Shown piece after piece: positions 1 through 12,345 of a stretch of DNA of 64,000 bases. Made by a program: the position numbers and the translations under genes. This DNA is from Clytia hemisphaerica. Its lineage: Eukaryota > Cnidaria > Hydrozoa > Leptothecata > Clytiidae. The stretch spans positions 1,047,997 through 1,111,996 of the forward strand of contig CACVBU010000046.1 in assembly GCA_902728285.1 (NCBI GenBank), written 5' to 3'. Position 1 is the first letter of the stretch, and each line of letters begins with the position of its first letter. Below the pieces are notes generated by a model. It saw only the letters and a program-made list of their open reading frames with translations, was not told where the DNA came from and searched no databases.

Positions 1-324
1 TTCGAAATTTCGAAGTTTAAAAATTATTGAGACCTATGAGATGCTAAAAAAGATTGCTGGCCACTCTAAATTATCTTGATCGTTGCCGTTGGGGTAAATT
101 ACATGAAAAAAGTTTTTCCAGACTTTTTTAAACTTTTTTTATTTGACTATTTCACTTTCTTTAATGAAAGATTTTTTACTTTTCTTTTGACTTTTTTAAA
201 ACTTTTTTGAAAAATTAAAGTCAAATCTACAACCCTTATAGCTTTAAAACTCTAAAAATTAGATATGGGGGAATTTAAGTTGAATATAGTCAACTTCTCT
301 CAACCTAACTCGAGAAAATTGATT
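1..324. other. AT-rich non-coding stretch
   Basis: AT-rich sequence with T-runs leading into the satellite. I see no gene or repeat that can be supported. Confidence 0.5.
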
Positions 325-1903
325 TCATGGATAAATAAATGCATGAAATGTAAGTTGTATGGATAATCAAACGTATCGATAAGTTGATCATGGATACGCA
401 TGGATATGTGGATGCATAGATATGTAGACGCATGGCTAAGTAGATACATAAATAAGTAGATGCATGCATATGTAGACGCATGAATATGTAGATACATCGA
501 TAAGTAAACGGGCGTGGATATGTGGATGCATAGATAAGTAGACGTACGGATAGTAGATGCATAGATAAGTAGATGCATAGATATGTAGATACATAGATAT
601 GTAGATGCATAGATATGTAGATGCATAGATATGTGGATGCAGAGATATGTAGATGCATAGATATGTGGATGCGTAGATAAGTAGATGCATAGATAAGTAG
701 ATGCATAGATAAGTAGATGCGTAGATGCATAGATATGTGGATGCATGGATATGTAGACGCATAGATAAGTAGATGCGTAGATAAGTAGATGCATGGATAT
801 GTAGATGCATAGATAAGTAGATGCATAGATATGTAGACGCATAGATGCATAGATAAGTAGACGCGTGGATATATGTATGCATAGATAAGTAGACGCGTGG
901 ATATGTGGATGCATAGATAAAAAGACGCGTGGATATGTAGACACATAGATAAGTAGATGCGTAGATGCATAGATATTTGGATGCATGGATATGTAGACGC
1001 ATGGATATGTGGATGCATGGATATGTAGATACATAGATATGTAGATGCATAGATAAGTAGACCCATGGATTAATGGATGCAAGGATACGTAGATGTATAG
1101 ATAAATAGATGCATGGATATGTGGATGCATAGATAAGTAGACGCATGGATATGTGGATGCATAGATATGTGGATAATTGGATATGTAGATGCATAGATAA
1201 GTAGACGCATAGATATGTAGATACATAGATATGTAGATACATAGATATGTAGATGCATAGATAAGTAGATGCGTAAATAAGTAGATGCGTGGATAAGTAG
1301 ATGCATAGATAAGTAGATGCATAGATATGTGGATGCATAGATATGTAGATGCATAGATATGTAGATGCATAGATATGTAGATGCATAGATATGTGGATGC
1401 GTAGATATGTAGATACATAGATATGTAGATGCATAGATAAGTAGATGCATAGATAAGTATGCATGCCAGATGTAGATATAGTAGATGCATAGATATGTGG
1501 ATCTGTGTATATGACGCATGCATGGATATGTGGATTGCTGGATATGTAGATACATAGATATGTAGATGCCATAGATAAGTAGACCCATGGATTAATGGAT
1601 GCAAGGATACGTAGATGTATAAAAAGATATAATGCATGAATGTGGATTGCATGGATGCATAGATATGTGGATAATTGGATATGTAGATGCATAGATAAGT
1701 AGACGCATAGATATGTAGATACATAGATATGTAGATGCATAGATAAGTAGACGCATGGATATGTAGACGCATAGATAAGTAGATGCGTAGATGTATAGAT
1801 AAGTAGAGGCATAGATATGTAGATGCATAGTTATGTAGATGCATAGATATCTGGATGCATAGATATGTAAATGCATAGATATGTAGATGTATAGATAAGT
1901 AGA
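325..1903. repeat. 16-bp satellite array, about 95 units
   Basis: Tandem 16-mers such as ATGCATAGATATGTAG and ATGCATAGATAAGTAG with point variants run almost uninterrupted; the first ~60 bp are degenerate. Because 16 is not a multiple of 3 and the unit lacks stops on the minus strand, all three minus frames are open for hundreds of codons and encode the same 16-residue periodic peptide, so these reading frames are not genes. A block containing GGATTAATGGATGC at about 1,068 recurs about 522 bp later, so part of the array was duplicated as a larger unit. A scrambled patch at 1,621-1,660 interrupts the second block. Confidence 0.95.
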
Positions 1904-2729
1904 CGTGTTATCAACGCTCTTTTGCATGAGGCCAACGGTGTCCGCTGTTTCTTGTATGACAGTCTAATTGAAAGTGATGAAGGTAATTGTACAACATTTC
2001 TATAAGAAAATAAACTGCAGTTTCTTCAATGTGTGCTTCCTCTGATTGCTGCAAATGCCTTTTCTCTTCCTATTTTGGTGATACCTTCGTGTCATGGAAT
2101 GCCCATGTTTCCCATCTTACCTGAGGAAATAAGTAATGAGTTGATATTTGTTTTTTATGACATAACCATGTCTTCATATCATTTGCTAACCAAACATGAC
2201 CCTGGAAAATCCAGAGCCTTTTGTCGTTGTGGCACAAGAATCAAAAAGAAAGAAGGCAAGTCAGAACCACGCTGTATCAATCCTTATGTGTCCTTGCAAA
2301 AAAGAAAATGTGCCGTGCTCAAGTAAATGTACTTGTCGGAACTGCGACAATGCAAAGACACCACTTCAAGAGGAAACGAAACAGAAAAGAAGAAAGAGGT
2401 CACAATACTTTCTTTCAAAATCATCAGTAAATGAAATTGATCATCAATCATCAACATCACATATTAATGGAATGCATCACTACATTCTGGAAGCCTGTTT
2501 ACATTTAATGTTGAAGGAAATGCACTGTGACTTTACAGATTTAACAGTAATATTTCTGGCTACAAAATTAACTGAATATTTTAACAATGTTAAAGAAGAA
2601 TTGCAAGCTTCTGAAATCAACAATCTGGAGGACTTAACTTTTGATACTGTGAAAAACTGGATTAAATGGAGGCAATGCAAAAGCACAATTTTACAACAGA
2701 TACCCGCATCTAATCTCTCATCTTTTTAG
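1904..2729 (+). pseudogene. broken OTU-like / CXC cysteine-rich gene, C-terminal part
   Basis: The fragment begins directly at the satellite edge. The piece at 1,908-1,981 reads NALLHEANGVRCFLYD and ends in a possible GT donor. After a CAG at about 2,024 come residues resembling the end of an OTU-like fold (NAFSLPILVIPS, then HLLTK). The cysteine block is split between two frames: CRCGTRIKKKEGKSEPRC in the 2,033 frame, and CPCKKENVPCSSKCTCRNC in the frame that continues to the stop at 2,729. A single-base shift near 2,276 therefore breaks one CXC-type metal-binding module. The 177-codon 3' part ends in an unrecognised, lysine-rich then helical tail. Similar OTU-plus-CXC proteins are, from memory, repeated in cnidarian genomes, probably with mobile elements. 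The product is not functional as written unless the shift is a sequencing error. Confidence 0.55.
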
Positions 2730-3615
2730 CTTTATTTTTTAGTCCAATTAGTTTAAGGCTATTTTGCAGGGATTCACCATAGAGTTAGAATTTTAACTTC
2801 TTAGAAGATAATTGCGAAAAACTCTTTAAAAGCTTCAATGCCAATGGAATATTTTCACTGTGATTTATGACTCACATGTTGATAATTCAAACCCTGATTC
2901 AATTTATTGGATGAGAAAATTTTGGCAGTGCCTTCTCTTGCTTTTCTAAACAAACATACCATTTTGAAATCTTTAGTGCTGAGGTTGGTCTTCCTCATCC
3001 TCTTTTCGAAAATATATCCACTTTAATAAGTTTAAAGTTAAAAGCCAAGATTTATTATCATACATAGAGTGTCAGCTTAACTGGACTTAGCTGGACAACT
3101 TTTTTCACATTTGCATAGCACTTACATAAGTTTATATCTAATATCTAATATATTATTACCTATTCTGTAAAAAGGTTTTCTTGCTATTCATTTAACACAA
3201 CATTACTGTCTATAGGTGTTTGAAAATATTCTGACTTTTAAAGATGACAATGAGAACAAGAGTCCTTATCAATAAACTGTTTTAAAATATGTTTACTTTA
3301 TGTAATGTAATGTATGTCCGGGTTTTCTCAGGGTCCGGGGTCCGGTCCGGGTCCTGGTTGTACAGTACGCCTTTTATTTCCAAAACCCAATTTGCTTGAA
3401 AATTGGGCCTATAGAGATATTTAACATTGTAGTGATGAAAGGGCCAATGACATAGCATCAGCAATCTAAGAAAAGCGTAGTTTTGGAGATAACATTGTCC
3501 TACGAAACGTTTACCATCTGCCGCATAATATCTTAAATGTTCTTTGGTAAGCTTGAGTACATAATCTCCTGTTGATTTTCTGAAAGCTCTTTAGTTTTGC
3601 GACAAAAAATCACAT
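2730..3615. other. non-coding, short GC-rich patch
   Basis: AT-rich sequence without a supportable gene. A GC-rich microrepeat of GGTCCGG-type words lies at 3,318-3,357. Confidence 0.4.
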
Positions 3616-3712
3616 TTCTTTTATAAGCAACCAGGTTGCTAAGGGTCAAGGCCTCAAGTTTGCTTTTTTTTACTATTTTGTAAAGTAAAAGCATTTTAGA
3701 TAATCTAAACAT
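3616..3712. repeat. dispersed repeat, first copy
   Basis: About 95 bp are clearly similar to 57,468-57,550, including the shared words TTTTATAAGCAACCAGGTTG and GTAAAGTAAAAGC and the ending TTTAGATAATCTAA. The second copy lies in an intron of the large broken gene. Similarity stops on both sides, so this is a small dispersed element or a fragment of a larger one. Confidence 0.6.
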
Positions 3713-3942
3713 GACAGAAGATGTTAAAAATTCCAAATGACTTTTAATGTTTTAGAAAACTGTCCTTATGATTATGCGGCTAATCAGGGTTAATGGCAAT
3801 GGACCTTTTTTAAAGTATGCCAGCAGTGAAATTCTTTAAGGATATATCAGAAAACAATACACGTTGAAAGTCTACCCAAAAAAATTAATGTCCCAGAATT
3901 TATAGAATGTGAAATATTTATGTATGCATTATTTTTTTCCAG

Positions 3943-4663
3943 AAACTGGCGATCGTACTTCACAATGCACGACATGAATTCTTTTACCTCAATCGTTAAA
4001 GCAATGAAGAACAAGGCTTCATTACTGACAATACAGTATGTCCAAGGCACAAAGTATGACCACTTTTTGTCACGGCTGTTTCTGAAAACCATAGACGCAT
4101 ACAACGAATCAGACAATCCAGTCAAACTAACAACCTTAATTGTGAGTATATCAGATAAGCTCTGTCTAGGTAGACTTTTAATAATGGTGTTCTACCTGGC
4201 TGCCGAACTATTTACAACTCTGCCTTTCAGATTGAAAGAAAGGTCTACATGAAGATTAATTCCCTTATAATATGAAATTTAGGAATTACAGAATAACTTC
4301 TTGTAGATGCTACAGATTTCAATCAAAGTTTTCGTGGGTAGACACCAAAAATAATGTGATTATTATATTATTCCCGCTAAAATTAGTCTCTTATTAAGAT
4401 AGCTCAACAGGCTACAAAGTATTGTTGTAGTATTCAGCATTTTAATAAATATCAATAACCATTTTATACTTTTTCTTTTCTTTCTTCAGCGTCAGGGTAA
4501 GCAAAGTGAAGATACCTGGGCTTATCGAGTTCAATCAGAGTTAAACAGACCTGGAGTGGTGTTTTTAAAAGGATTAACGGAAAAATTCAAAAAGTGGGAG
4601 GGGAACACTCGGGCTATACAGTTACCATACCAGTCAAAAAATTCAACAAATGTCTTGAACTAA
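3943..4663 (+). CDS. two-exon 3' end of an unrecognised gene
   Basis: An exon at 3,943-4,141 is bounded by TTTTTTCCAG and GTGAGTAT and reads NWRSYFTMHDMNSFTSIVKA onward to KLTTLI. A second exon starts at 4,490 after TTCTTTCTTCAG and reads RQGKQSEDTWAYRVQ to a stop at 4,661-4,663. Both exons are phase 0 at the junction, giving an uninterrupted reading frame of about 124 codons. Good splice signals and phase agreement support a real gene end. No start or upstream exons were found. The sequence is basic and mixed, with no family I recognise, so no function is offered. Confidence 0.45.
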
Positions 4664-5158
4664 ATTAAGCATAATTTTTAATCCTAAAATACTCTTATTT
4701 TTTTTCTTTATTTTTTTTTCAATGATTTATTGGCTGCAAAAATAAATTTAACAGTTGGAAATAGAAAAATCAAAAAGGAAAGCAGGCCAGGAAATTACCA
4801 TTCACCTAGATGTCTAGCATCTAATCAAAATGGCAACCTCAGAGAGACTTTTCAAAAGATTTGGTCCAGGGGGGCTCCTCAGAGAATTTGGGTGTGTGTT
4901 TTAGGGGCCTATTCTCAAATGATACAGCCTGTTTATAGGACAAGGTATGATTTTGATTTTTCTTTGGCTTCATTCCTTGATTCCCTGCATTCCCAGATCT
5001 TGGTAACTGTTTTAAATGGGCGAGAAACTGTATGATTAAAGAAGGTGTATCGCCTTGATAACAAAACGGTTTTAGCATCTAAGTAGATTGAAGCTGTTTA
5101 AAATTGAAGTATGTTTATTTTAGAAATATCATTTCTCATATTATTGACTTTTTTCTAG
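4664..5158. other. intergenic or intronic, nothing recognised
   Basis: Open frames here overlap on both strands without splice support. I see nothing to annotate. Confidence 0.35.
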
Positions 5159-5268
5159 TACAAGCTGACATGAATTTCAAAAGCATGATCAAATTCGTTC
5201 AACAAAAGTCAGGAGGGAATTTTCCTGCAGCAATCCAAATCTTTCGTCGTCGTGTGCAACTGTCTTAA
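5159..5268 (+). CDS. possible terminal exon, unknown gene
   Basis: After a TTTTTTCTAG acceptor the frame reads QADMNFKSMIKFVQQKSGG, then FPAAIQIFRRRVQLS and stop. Codon-like composition and a good acceptor suggest a last exon. It could belong to the gene at 3,943-4,663 only if the stop there is skipped by splicing, which is speculative. No family recognised. Confidence 0.3.
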
Positions 5269-6645
5269 GTCCGAACATCGAGAATTGTCAGTTACACCCG
5301 ACTGTCTATTGGAAGTATTACGTAATGGATTTTTTCCAAGTCGAGCTCCGGCGTGAAAAACAGTAGGATGTTTTTTATACGACGATGAATTACGACGTCA
5401 TTTCTTCGAGAAACGTCCCGGGAAAATATAAGTATCCTTCTCGATCGGGAAACTTCAATCGGTTCGGAAGCGTATTGTTGATCGGACCATACTGCCTTTT
5501 AACAGTCAAAACAAAGATGGCGGCAAAAATAAACAACTGGTTGCTACTGCTCTTTTGCTATTTTTCTTTGGTTTTTATGCTTTAATGAGTTGAATTGGAT
5601 CATGATTTTTGTGTGATTGTTACAAGAAAACTACAAACTAACCTCAATTTTGCCGTATATTTACACAAATTCTAACAAGGCAGTTGACTGAATATTTGTG
5701 GATAAATCTGACCATGCTATATTTAAAAAATTAAATACTTGCGACATCAAATAAGTTTGAACTCACTTCTTTATGATGGTCAGATGGTAGATGCGGCACC
5801 CAAGGAAATGGTTGTGGTTGGATATGAACTGGTTAGCTTTAATGTAAAAATTTAAACCCACAGCATAATTTACTGATTGATGATTGATGTTTTAAAAATG
5901 CAACGTGGAAAACTTTTGGTTGTTAATTTGGATATTTTTTTTCCCCGTGCGTTTAAAATGTGGAAAATGTTTGTCTTTAACTTGACATTTTCTTCCACAT
6001 GCATTTAAAAAATGTAGAAAAATTTTGCTGTCAGGCAAAAATAAAAAAAAATGTAGTGTTTCCGGAATGCGAGTGAAGGAAAAAAGCTTTCATGCGGCCG
6101 GCCAGAAGAAATTTTTTATTTGATTTTTTTGATGACTTTAATAATTTATAAGATCATTGAAATAGAACTTTAACAATAACTTTTATGTACAAACAGTATG
6201 AAGTAAGCCCTGAATATACTAATGTATCAACTACTAACTAACAAACAATTCTTGATCTACAAGTGGGTATATCTAACCAAACTACTTTTATAGCTTAAAT
6301 GCTCCAACTTGATTTTTTTATAATGAACTATACTGTATATGACCCATAGTCTGTGGCCAGATCAGAAATTATTAATTTTTCACCGGTTGGTTTCCAGAAA
6401 TGCTACATTTTTTATTTTTGCTCAATTGAAAATTTTTTCAAGGCATATCCTGGCATGAAGACTTTTTTTCTTTTTGGAAATTTTGGAAATTATGATTGCC
6501 AATTATGTGACATTTTCTGCATTTGCAGCATGCTTTTTAAAATTACAAAATGCCTTCTGCTAGGGGAATTTTTTCCTTTCCGCGTTCTTTCAGATTATGA
6601 AAATGTTTCCCAGTAAATGAGATTTTTTTTTCTTCTTTTGCATTA
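5269..6645. other. long non-coding stretch
   Basis: No exon pair, RNA gene or complete element could be supported. A short frame at 5,385-5,585 is open but has no recognisable content. Confidence 0.35.
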
Positions 6646-6912
6646 CACTTTTTTTATTTAAGAACCAGTAAAAATTTTCTGAGCCTCGACTGTTCTTTTT
6701 TTTTTTTTTTTGCACTTTGAGCTTCTATCATGTTCTTATTAATAGGATGTAAGTCAGGTACTTTAGGAATCATACCCAATTTTTAATTACTTTGACCCTA
6801 AATTGAGTGAATTGAAGTAGTTTCAGGCTCAGCATTTTTCTTAATTGTTTCTTATTTTTTGGCGATTTTGAGCCTCGTGTTCTTATAAAATTGTTCTTAT
6901 ATTAAAAAAATG
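6646..6912. mobile_element. TA-flanked MITE (family A), degenerate copy
   Basis: Ends are CACTTTTTTTATTTAAGAAC on the left and the inverse of CATTTTTTTAATATAAGAAC on the right, each next to TA. The body has the words shared with the copies at 10,514 and 22,870 (GAGCCT with GTTCTTA, in both orientations). No coding capacity. TA duplication suggests a Tc1/mariner-type mover; that assignment is inference. Confidence 0.55.
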
Positions 6913-8032
6913 TAATGTTTGAAATTATGAAATTGTTTCCCTTTTTGAAAGTTTTTTACTTTTTGACATGCATTTCAAAAAATATAAACTTTGGATGCTA
7001 TAATTTTTAACTTTTTTTCCAATATTTTTATATTTTTACCTTTTCTCAATATTTTATATATTAATTAACCTTTTTTCCACTATTTTATATATGAAAGTAA
7101 TATGCCAAAATTTCATCTATTTCGAAATATAAATTTTCCTTTGGTTTTCTTATCGTAAAATATTCTCAATTTTGATGAACAAGATCAATTTTTGTAGATA
7201 TACATTACCCCCTGATTGAAGAAACGAGAAAAGAGAAAAAGTATTTTAGGTTGAAATTTTAAGATATTTGAGTTAAAAAAACTTCAAAAAAGCAGTTTGT
7301 TTTGAAAATAGAATATCAACTTTCTTTTGGTTCACCAGAGTTTGTACATGTTTAAAATGCATTAAGAGAAATTTCCCTTGCTCTCGTGACGATCATGAAA
7401 ATTACCAAAAAAGGTTTGTTCACCATGCAAATATCGCGAAAATAGCCCAAATCATGCCTGAATTATTTCCCGATCACACATCACGCAATCGGCTGGGTAC
7501 AACTTTTTAAAATTGTATCATAAAATGGCTAACTTTCTCATTCCCGGGAAAAAACCTGCCCCGTCTCCGGGATCTTTTTGCTTCTAGGCGTCTCCGGCTA
7601 AAATCGGTGTTAAATCTACTTTTGTGGCGTTTTGGTCCTTTTCTTTTACACTAGCAATCAGAAAGTTTCGCTGGGAATAAGAAAGTTTAGCAATCCTACT
7701 ACGGTATGTAGTGTAAAAAACCTTTCGCTTGCGAACACGAGATTTTCGTATCGTGCGTATCCCCTTACAATTGATTAGGGAATCTTTCTTTTTATTTGGG
7801 GAATAATTTTTTTCAAGGGGGAATTTTTTTTCTTTCAGGGAATCTTTTTTCTTTTGGGAATTTTTTTTTTTCCGAGGGAGAATATTTTTTGGATTCTTTT
7901 TTTGGTGCACGTGTTTCATAAAACTGGCTATCAGTCGGGTCTGACTTTGGTATGTAGTATATTATTGGAGCAACATCTTGTATTGTAATTATACTATATT
8001 AGGCTATATTATATCATTTCGTTAATGCTTTA
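6913..8032. other. non-coding; T-rich GGGAATYTTTTT tandem words
   Basis: At 7,770-7,900 a short motif of GGGAA followed by T-runs repeats about six times and creates a lysine-rich open frame on the minus strand. I treat it as low-complexity sequence, not a gene. Confidence 0.4.
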
Positions 8033-8258
8033 GTCTTATAGCGTGGAAAGAGTACAATCTAACATAATAAGATTTTTTAGTATACTACAGCTAAACCCAA
8101 CTGCATCAAATCACACTTGGAAAATTGAAAGGTTGGAAGACTATACATACATCATTCCTCTGACTGCAAACGTACAAATAAACAACACTGATCAAGCAGA
8201 AAACCTTTTATTAAAAACCAAGTTAAGTGGTTTGGTTGGCTGTGTGGTTGGTTCTTAG
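8033..8258 (+). CDS. possible terminal exon, unknown gene
   Basis: The frame is open from a TTATAG acceptor to a stop at 8,256-8,258 and reads RFFSILQLNPTASNHTWKIE and LEDYTYIIPLTANVQ. Residue composition looks like a soluble protein, not random AT-rich translation. No upstream exon found and no family recognised. Confidence 0.25.
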
Positions 8259-8304
8259 CTAAAATGTGTTAAACATTAGGGTATTATAGATAACTAGCCG
8301 GTAC

Positions 8305-8321
8305 CCGGCGTCGCACGCCGG
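8305..8321. other. GC-rich hairpin
   Basis: CCGGCGT and ACGCCGG form a 7-bp stem around CGC. The preceding CCGGTACCCGG wording resembles end sequences of some animal retroelements, but no element body can be followed. Confidence 0.4.
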
Positions 8322-8576
8322 TTAAGCTGTAGCTGAACGCAATAAAAGTCCTTTGGATGTAGACGAATTTTTTGTTTAAGTCAAAAGTTATCAGGAAGAG
8401 AATCGTTTACTGTACCAGTGTCGTCTGAAACAACTCTGAATATGCCGTCCAGTTGAAATGACAATTCTTCAGGAAAAAGTGGGAAAGTCACAAAGAATAA
8501 CAGTGCAACTCTTTGTTTTTATCAGATTGAAAAAATAAGACAATTCTAAGTTGCTTTTTTAAACCCTTGTCATAAC

Positions 8577-9062
8577 TGGCTGCGTTTAAACCAGCTGGCA
8601 TTTTGTAAATTGTTCGGTTTGTCAAATGCCTAATGATGCCAGCGTGTTGGCATTTCGTTGGCATTTGAAATGCCATTTTGAGCAAAGGAATCCCCTTTTC
8701 TGGCATTTCAAATCAAACAAAGAAACCAAAACAAAGAGAAAAAATGACATTTTTGATTTTTTAAAGTATTTGCACGTTTTTTATTCAGTTCTTTCTATAG
8801 ATTGTAAAATTTGCAACATTTGCCATAGCCTAGTCCTACGGCAAAAAGTTTCAGTCTTAATGACTTCAGTTTTTGAAAGATTACATGCTTTTCATTGTTT
8901 GATCTGTCAAAGTTGAACTTGAGGGAATCACCTTTTCAGTAATGACTCTAAAAATTCCTTAAATGCCTGCCATGACAGAAAATACAATGGAAAAGCTATT
9001 AAAATCGAATCCCTCATGAGCAAATGCCAAACTACAAATGCCAGTTGGTCTAAACGCAGCCA
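8577..9062. mobile_element. 486-bp MITE-like element with 30-bp imperfect inverted ends
   Basis: Left end TGGCTGCGTTTAAACCAGCT matches the inverse of the right end (TGGCTGCGTTTAGACCAACT), continuing through GGCATTTTGTA/GGCATTTGTA. The interior contains further GGCATTT words in both orientations and no coding frame. A clear target duplication is not visible. Confidence 0.65.
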
Positions 9063-10513
9063 CTTTTCAAATTTAAACATGTAAAATGACGTACACACTT
9101 TTTGACAGTAACGACGACTTGAATGTTTTTATATGAAGAAAGAGGTTGACTAATTTTCTCTTTTTGCTTTTTATCGCCTTTTGAATGCTGTCGTTGTTTG
9201 GTTTGACAAACTTTTTGACTGTTATGTTTTGATTTACATTTGAATTATTAAATATTTCCCGCTTTCCAAAAGGGAAATATTTATTAAAACGGGCTTTCTC
9301 CATAATTTCCCGTGTCAAAACGCCTTCCGTACGCCCTGGCTGACGCCCGTTTTTATTTTCACAGCGAAAGATGCATCCAGTGAATTATAAGTAATGCATC
9401 ATGATTCAAGTCGACTGATAAACTATATATATAATATATGTTACAAGTTCCTTAGGGATTCTCAAGCCCAGTTATAATAAAACTATAACATGTTAGTAGC
9501 AGACCCGACTGGCAAATGTTATGTAGCAGGTTGAAACATGAGTATTTGCTGCTAGAAAGATGCAGTTTGTTTTCAAGTTAAAATCTTTAAAATAAATCAA
9601 ACTGTGTGGGTTTCTTTACTTCCAAACAACCTACCAATAGTTTTGGAACACTCCATAATAAAGGGAGATGGCTGTTCTTGTGGATTGACTTTCTGGTTAC
9701 CCCATATAAACACGATGTGACATGAAAGTGAAGAGACTTGTTGTTTGTTTGATTTCTTGACTCATATATCTCATGGCAAATGGGATAGCAAATGACTTTT
9801 CATGTATTGCTTGGCTTTACATATGATACATCTAACTTTGAACCCTCCAGAATGTTGAAAAAAGCATTTTATGAGATAAGTTTCGATTGTGATTGTAATT
9901 TTCATGGAAATTTTTAATCGACAGATTTGACTTGGCGTCAGTTTTGTTTGGTTGATAAATCTTTAGCTTTACCATGACCGTGGGATGATTTTCAATAAAC
10001 TTTTGTTGTTATACACAGTTTTGTTTCCTACACATGATGACTCCAGCCATGATTGGTATCAGAATTTTGGAAAAAAAACATCTTACGACGACGAGAAATT
10101 GTTGATAGAAATTATATTGACTTATTTTTACAATTTTTGTGGTGTGGGTTTTGTTGTTGTTTACACCGTGGGATCCTGTTAAGGTATCTTGATTGTTGTT
10201 TGTTGGAATTGATTACCAAAAAAAAGAGAACCTTTTTTTGATAAAACTTTATTTTTTTCATGAACCGTGTGGATGGTTGACATCTTTCTCTAGTCTTGTA
10301 AACCAATGCAGTGTCTGTTTTCAAATCTTGAATTCTCTATACCTACTGAACTGAATTTAAACTCTGACTAGCTCTGTTTAAAGCTATATAAATGCTTTAA
10401 AACTTTGAGGCATATTCTTTTCTTTGTTGCTATTAAAGATAGATTTTTACTTTGTCGTATAAATGTAAATTTATTGTAAAGTTTTAGTTTTTGAGTTTAG
10501 TTCATCTGCAGTA
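9063..10513. other. non-coding stretch
   Basis: AT-rich sequence with scattered short open frames only. Nothing supportable. Confidence 0.35.
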
Positions 10514-10877
10514 CACGTTTTTTTTTTATTAGAACAACTAAAATTTGGCTGAGCCTGGATGTGCTTATTTTTTTAGCAATTTTCAGCCTAAAATGTTCTT
10601 AAATGCGTTCTTAATTTTTCAGACTAATCTAAATCGATAATATGATACAAAATAAAGAGCACTTTAATTTGGCAAAATTTGGACAATATTTGACTCTCGA
10701 CTTTTGAATATCCACCCCTAAATTCGGTTAAAACTGCTTAAAAAGAGGAAAAAATTGTAGTTTCTTGTCATTTTTTTCCAAACTGAGGCTGGGCATGTTC
10801 TTAAGATGTTCTTAATTTTTCGACGAATTTCAGCCTATATGTTCTTATAAACTAGGTTCTAATAAAAAAAAAACGTG
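10514..10877. mobile_element. TA-flanked MITE (family A)
   Basis: The ends CACGTTTTTTTTTATTAGAA and its inverse are each flanked by TA. Inside, GGCTGAGCCTG, AGCCTAAAATGTTCTTA and similar words recur in both orientations, as in the copy at 22,870. No coding frame; a non-autonomous Tc1/mariner-like element is the best guess. Confidence 0.7.
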
Positions 10878-11879
10878 TAGTATTTTTTCAGTAATCCTTA
10901 AATCTTGTGAATAAAGTAACATTTAACCAGACTTATTGCCCTCATTATATTCAAATTTTTATTTTTTTTAGGACTGATGAGTACATATTTTTAAATACCA
11001 AAACAAAGCAAACAACATGCCAGTTCTTTCTGGACAAATATATATGTATACTTTATTATGTGTGCTTTGATTTCTATTTTAATCAACCCTCTCAACTGCT
11101 GATCTTTCAACTATCATTTAGGAGTATAGAATGGGCTTTCATAGTACCATTTTCTCTAAGTATTTTTTACCACTTGCGTGGATTAAAATATTATTTTCTC
11201 ACGATAAAAGCTCACCCTCAATAGGGTGACACGACATTTGTAGAGTTGTTGAACAACTTAAGACTTGGAATTGTAACTTGTAACTCTCACCTTGCTTTCT
11301 TTTACTAAGGCTAATTATCCCTTTTTATATATGTCAATAATGACCTTCATTTTTAAGGAAATATTTAGTCGCAATTTTGCGATTCTTGTTCTTTTCTATA
11401 AAAGGAATTTGTTTTGAAAAGAATTCGAATGTCATTAATAAATACGATCGTTAATTACATTCGAAAAGAATTTAAACAAAAGAAAAGAGAAAAACAAAAA
11501 ACGGGCATGCCTAGGCAGAAATTAAAATTACTAAATGTAGACGGGCCTTAAATTTCAAAACAAAGGCTGAATAAAGTCTAAACCAGGCTCTATCTGATCT
11601 GTCAATCAAAACAAACTTACTGAGAACAAAACATTGCTTGCGAAATCGAAAGTGACACACAGACAGAAAACAGAAAACAAAATGACATACGCGTTATACT
11701 ATTAATATATAGACTAACTTTCAATCTTTTATTTGATCACTCATGACTCATCACGCCAGGGGGTCTGCCTTGCAGGTCACAATCTTGAAAACAAGGATGA
11801 AGGAGTGCTCTGGCACCTCTTGGTACGCTTGTGGCAGTGGGTGTTCTGCTGTCGTCTGAAAAATGGACCCTACTACATG
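10878..11879. other. non-coding stretch
   Basis: A frame at 10,907-11,224 is open for 105 codons, rich in Phe/Tyr/Ile as expected from AT-rich DNA, with no motif or splice support. I see nothing else. Confidence 0.35.
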
Positions 11880-12105
11880 TAGCCTGGATATCCAGACCGT
11901 AAACTATTTCACCGTCTAGTTTTTTTATAATCTTTTCTCTGGTTGTTTATGGTCTGGTCCAAGTAACTGCAGGTATATTTTCCCTGCGACGAGTGAATCT
12001 GATTGGTCAGTTCTCTCCGACTCACTGAGCAGAATTTTTTACTTGTATTTTCTATGCGCTCGCATAATTTATGGAAAAAAAAGCTGACATTCTTGCAAAA
12101 ACGAC
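11880..12105 (+). mobile_element. truncated copy of the TAGCCTGG family
   Basis: Starts TAGCCTGGATATCCAG and contains the subterminal inverted pair AGACCGTAAAC/GTTTATGGTCT, then CTGATTGGTCAG and GCGCTCGCATAATTTATGG, in the same order as the complete element at 15,432. The right half is missing; other repeat sequence follows from about 12,122. Confidence 0.7.
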
Positions 12106-12121
12106 CCTGCCGGTGCACCTG

Positions 12122-12345
12122 ACAGTCGGGATGCTGTTGTCGGGTGTTCGAAGTTAGAAATTTAAACACCCAACAGTCGGGTGCATTTTGTCGGGTGCTA
12201 CATCTTGGCGCTTTTAACAGCACCCCACATGCAACGGGCGGGTGGCGATTTCCAGAGGGCGGAAACAAGAGGGTCTTCTTACTACCAACAAATGCCATCA
12301 GGTGGTGTTGGGTGTTTATTGTCGGGTGCTCTCACAAGTTAAGCA
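12122..12345. repeat. GTCGGGTG-motif repeat element
   Basis: The word GTCGGGTG or its inverse occurs at about 12,140, 12,167, 12,175, 12,191 and 12,328, surrounding a GC-richer core ending in GGCGATTTCC. A shorter related block lies at 33,331-33,425. Probably a small inverted-repeat element; open frames across it are not genes. Confidence 0.5.

Noticed and set aside
300-1927. Five overlapping minus-strand frames of 111-514 codons
   Set aside because: All are translations of the 16-bp satellite, with the same periodic peptide in all three frames; no gene-like content.
7584-7919. 111-codon lysine-rich minus-strand frame
   Set aside because: Produced by GGGAA plus T-run tandem words on the plus strand; no domain and no splice signals.
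8305-8340. Start of a LINE-like retroelement
   Set aside because: Only a short GC-rich motif resembles such ends; no reverse transcriptase or tail could be found.
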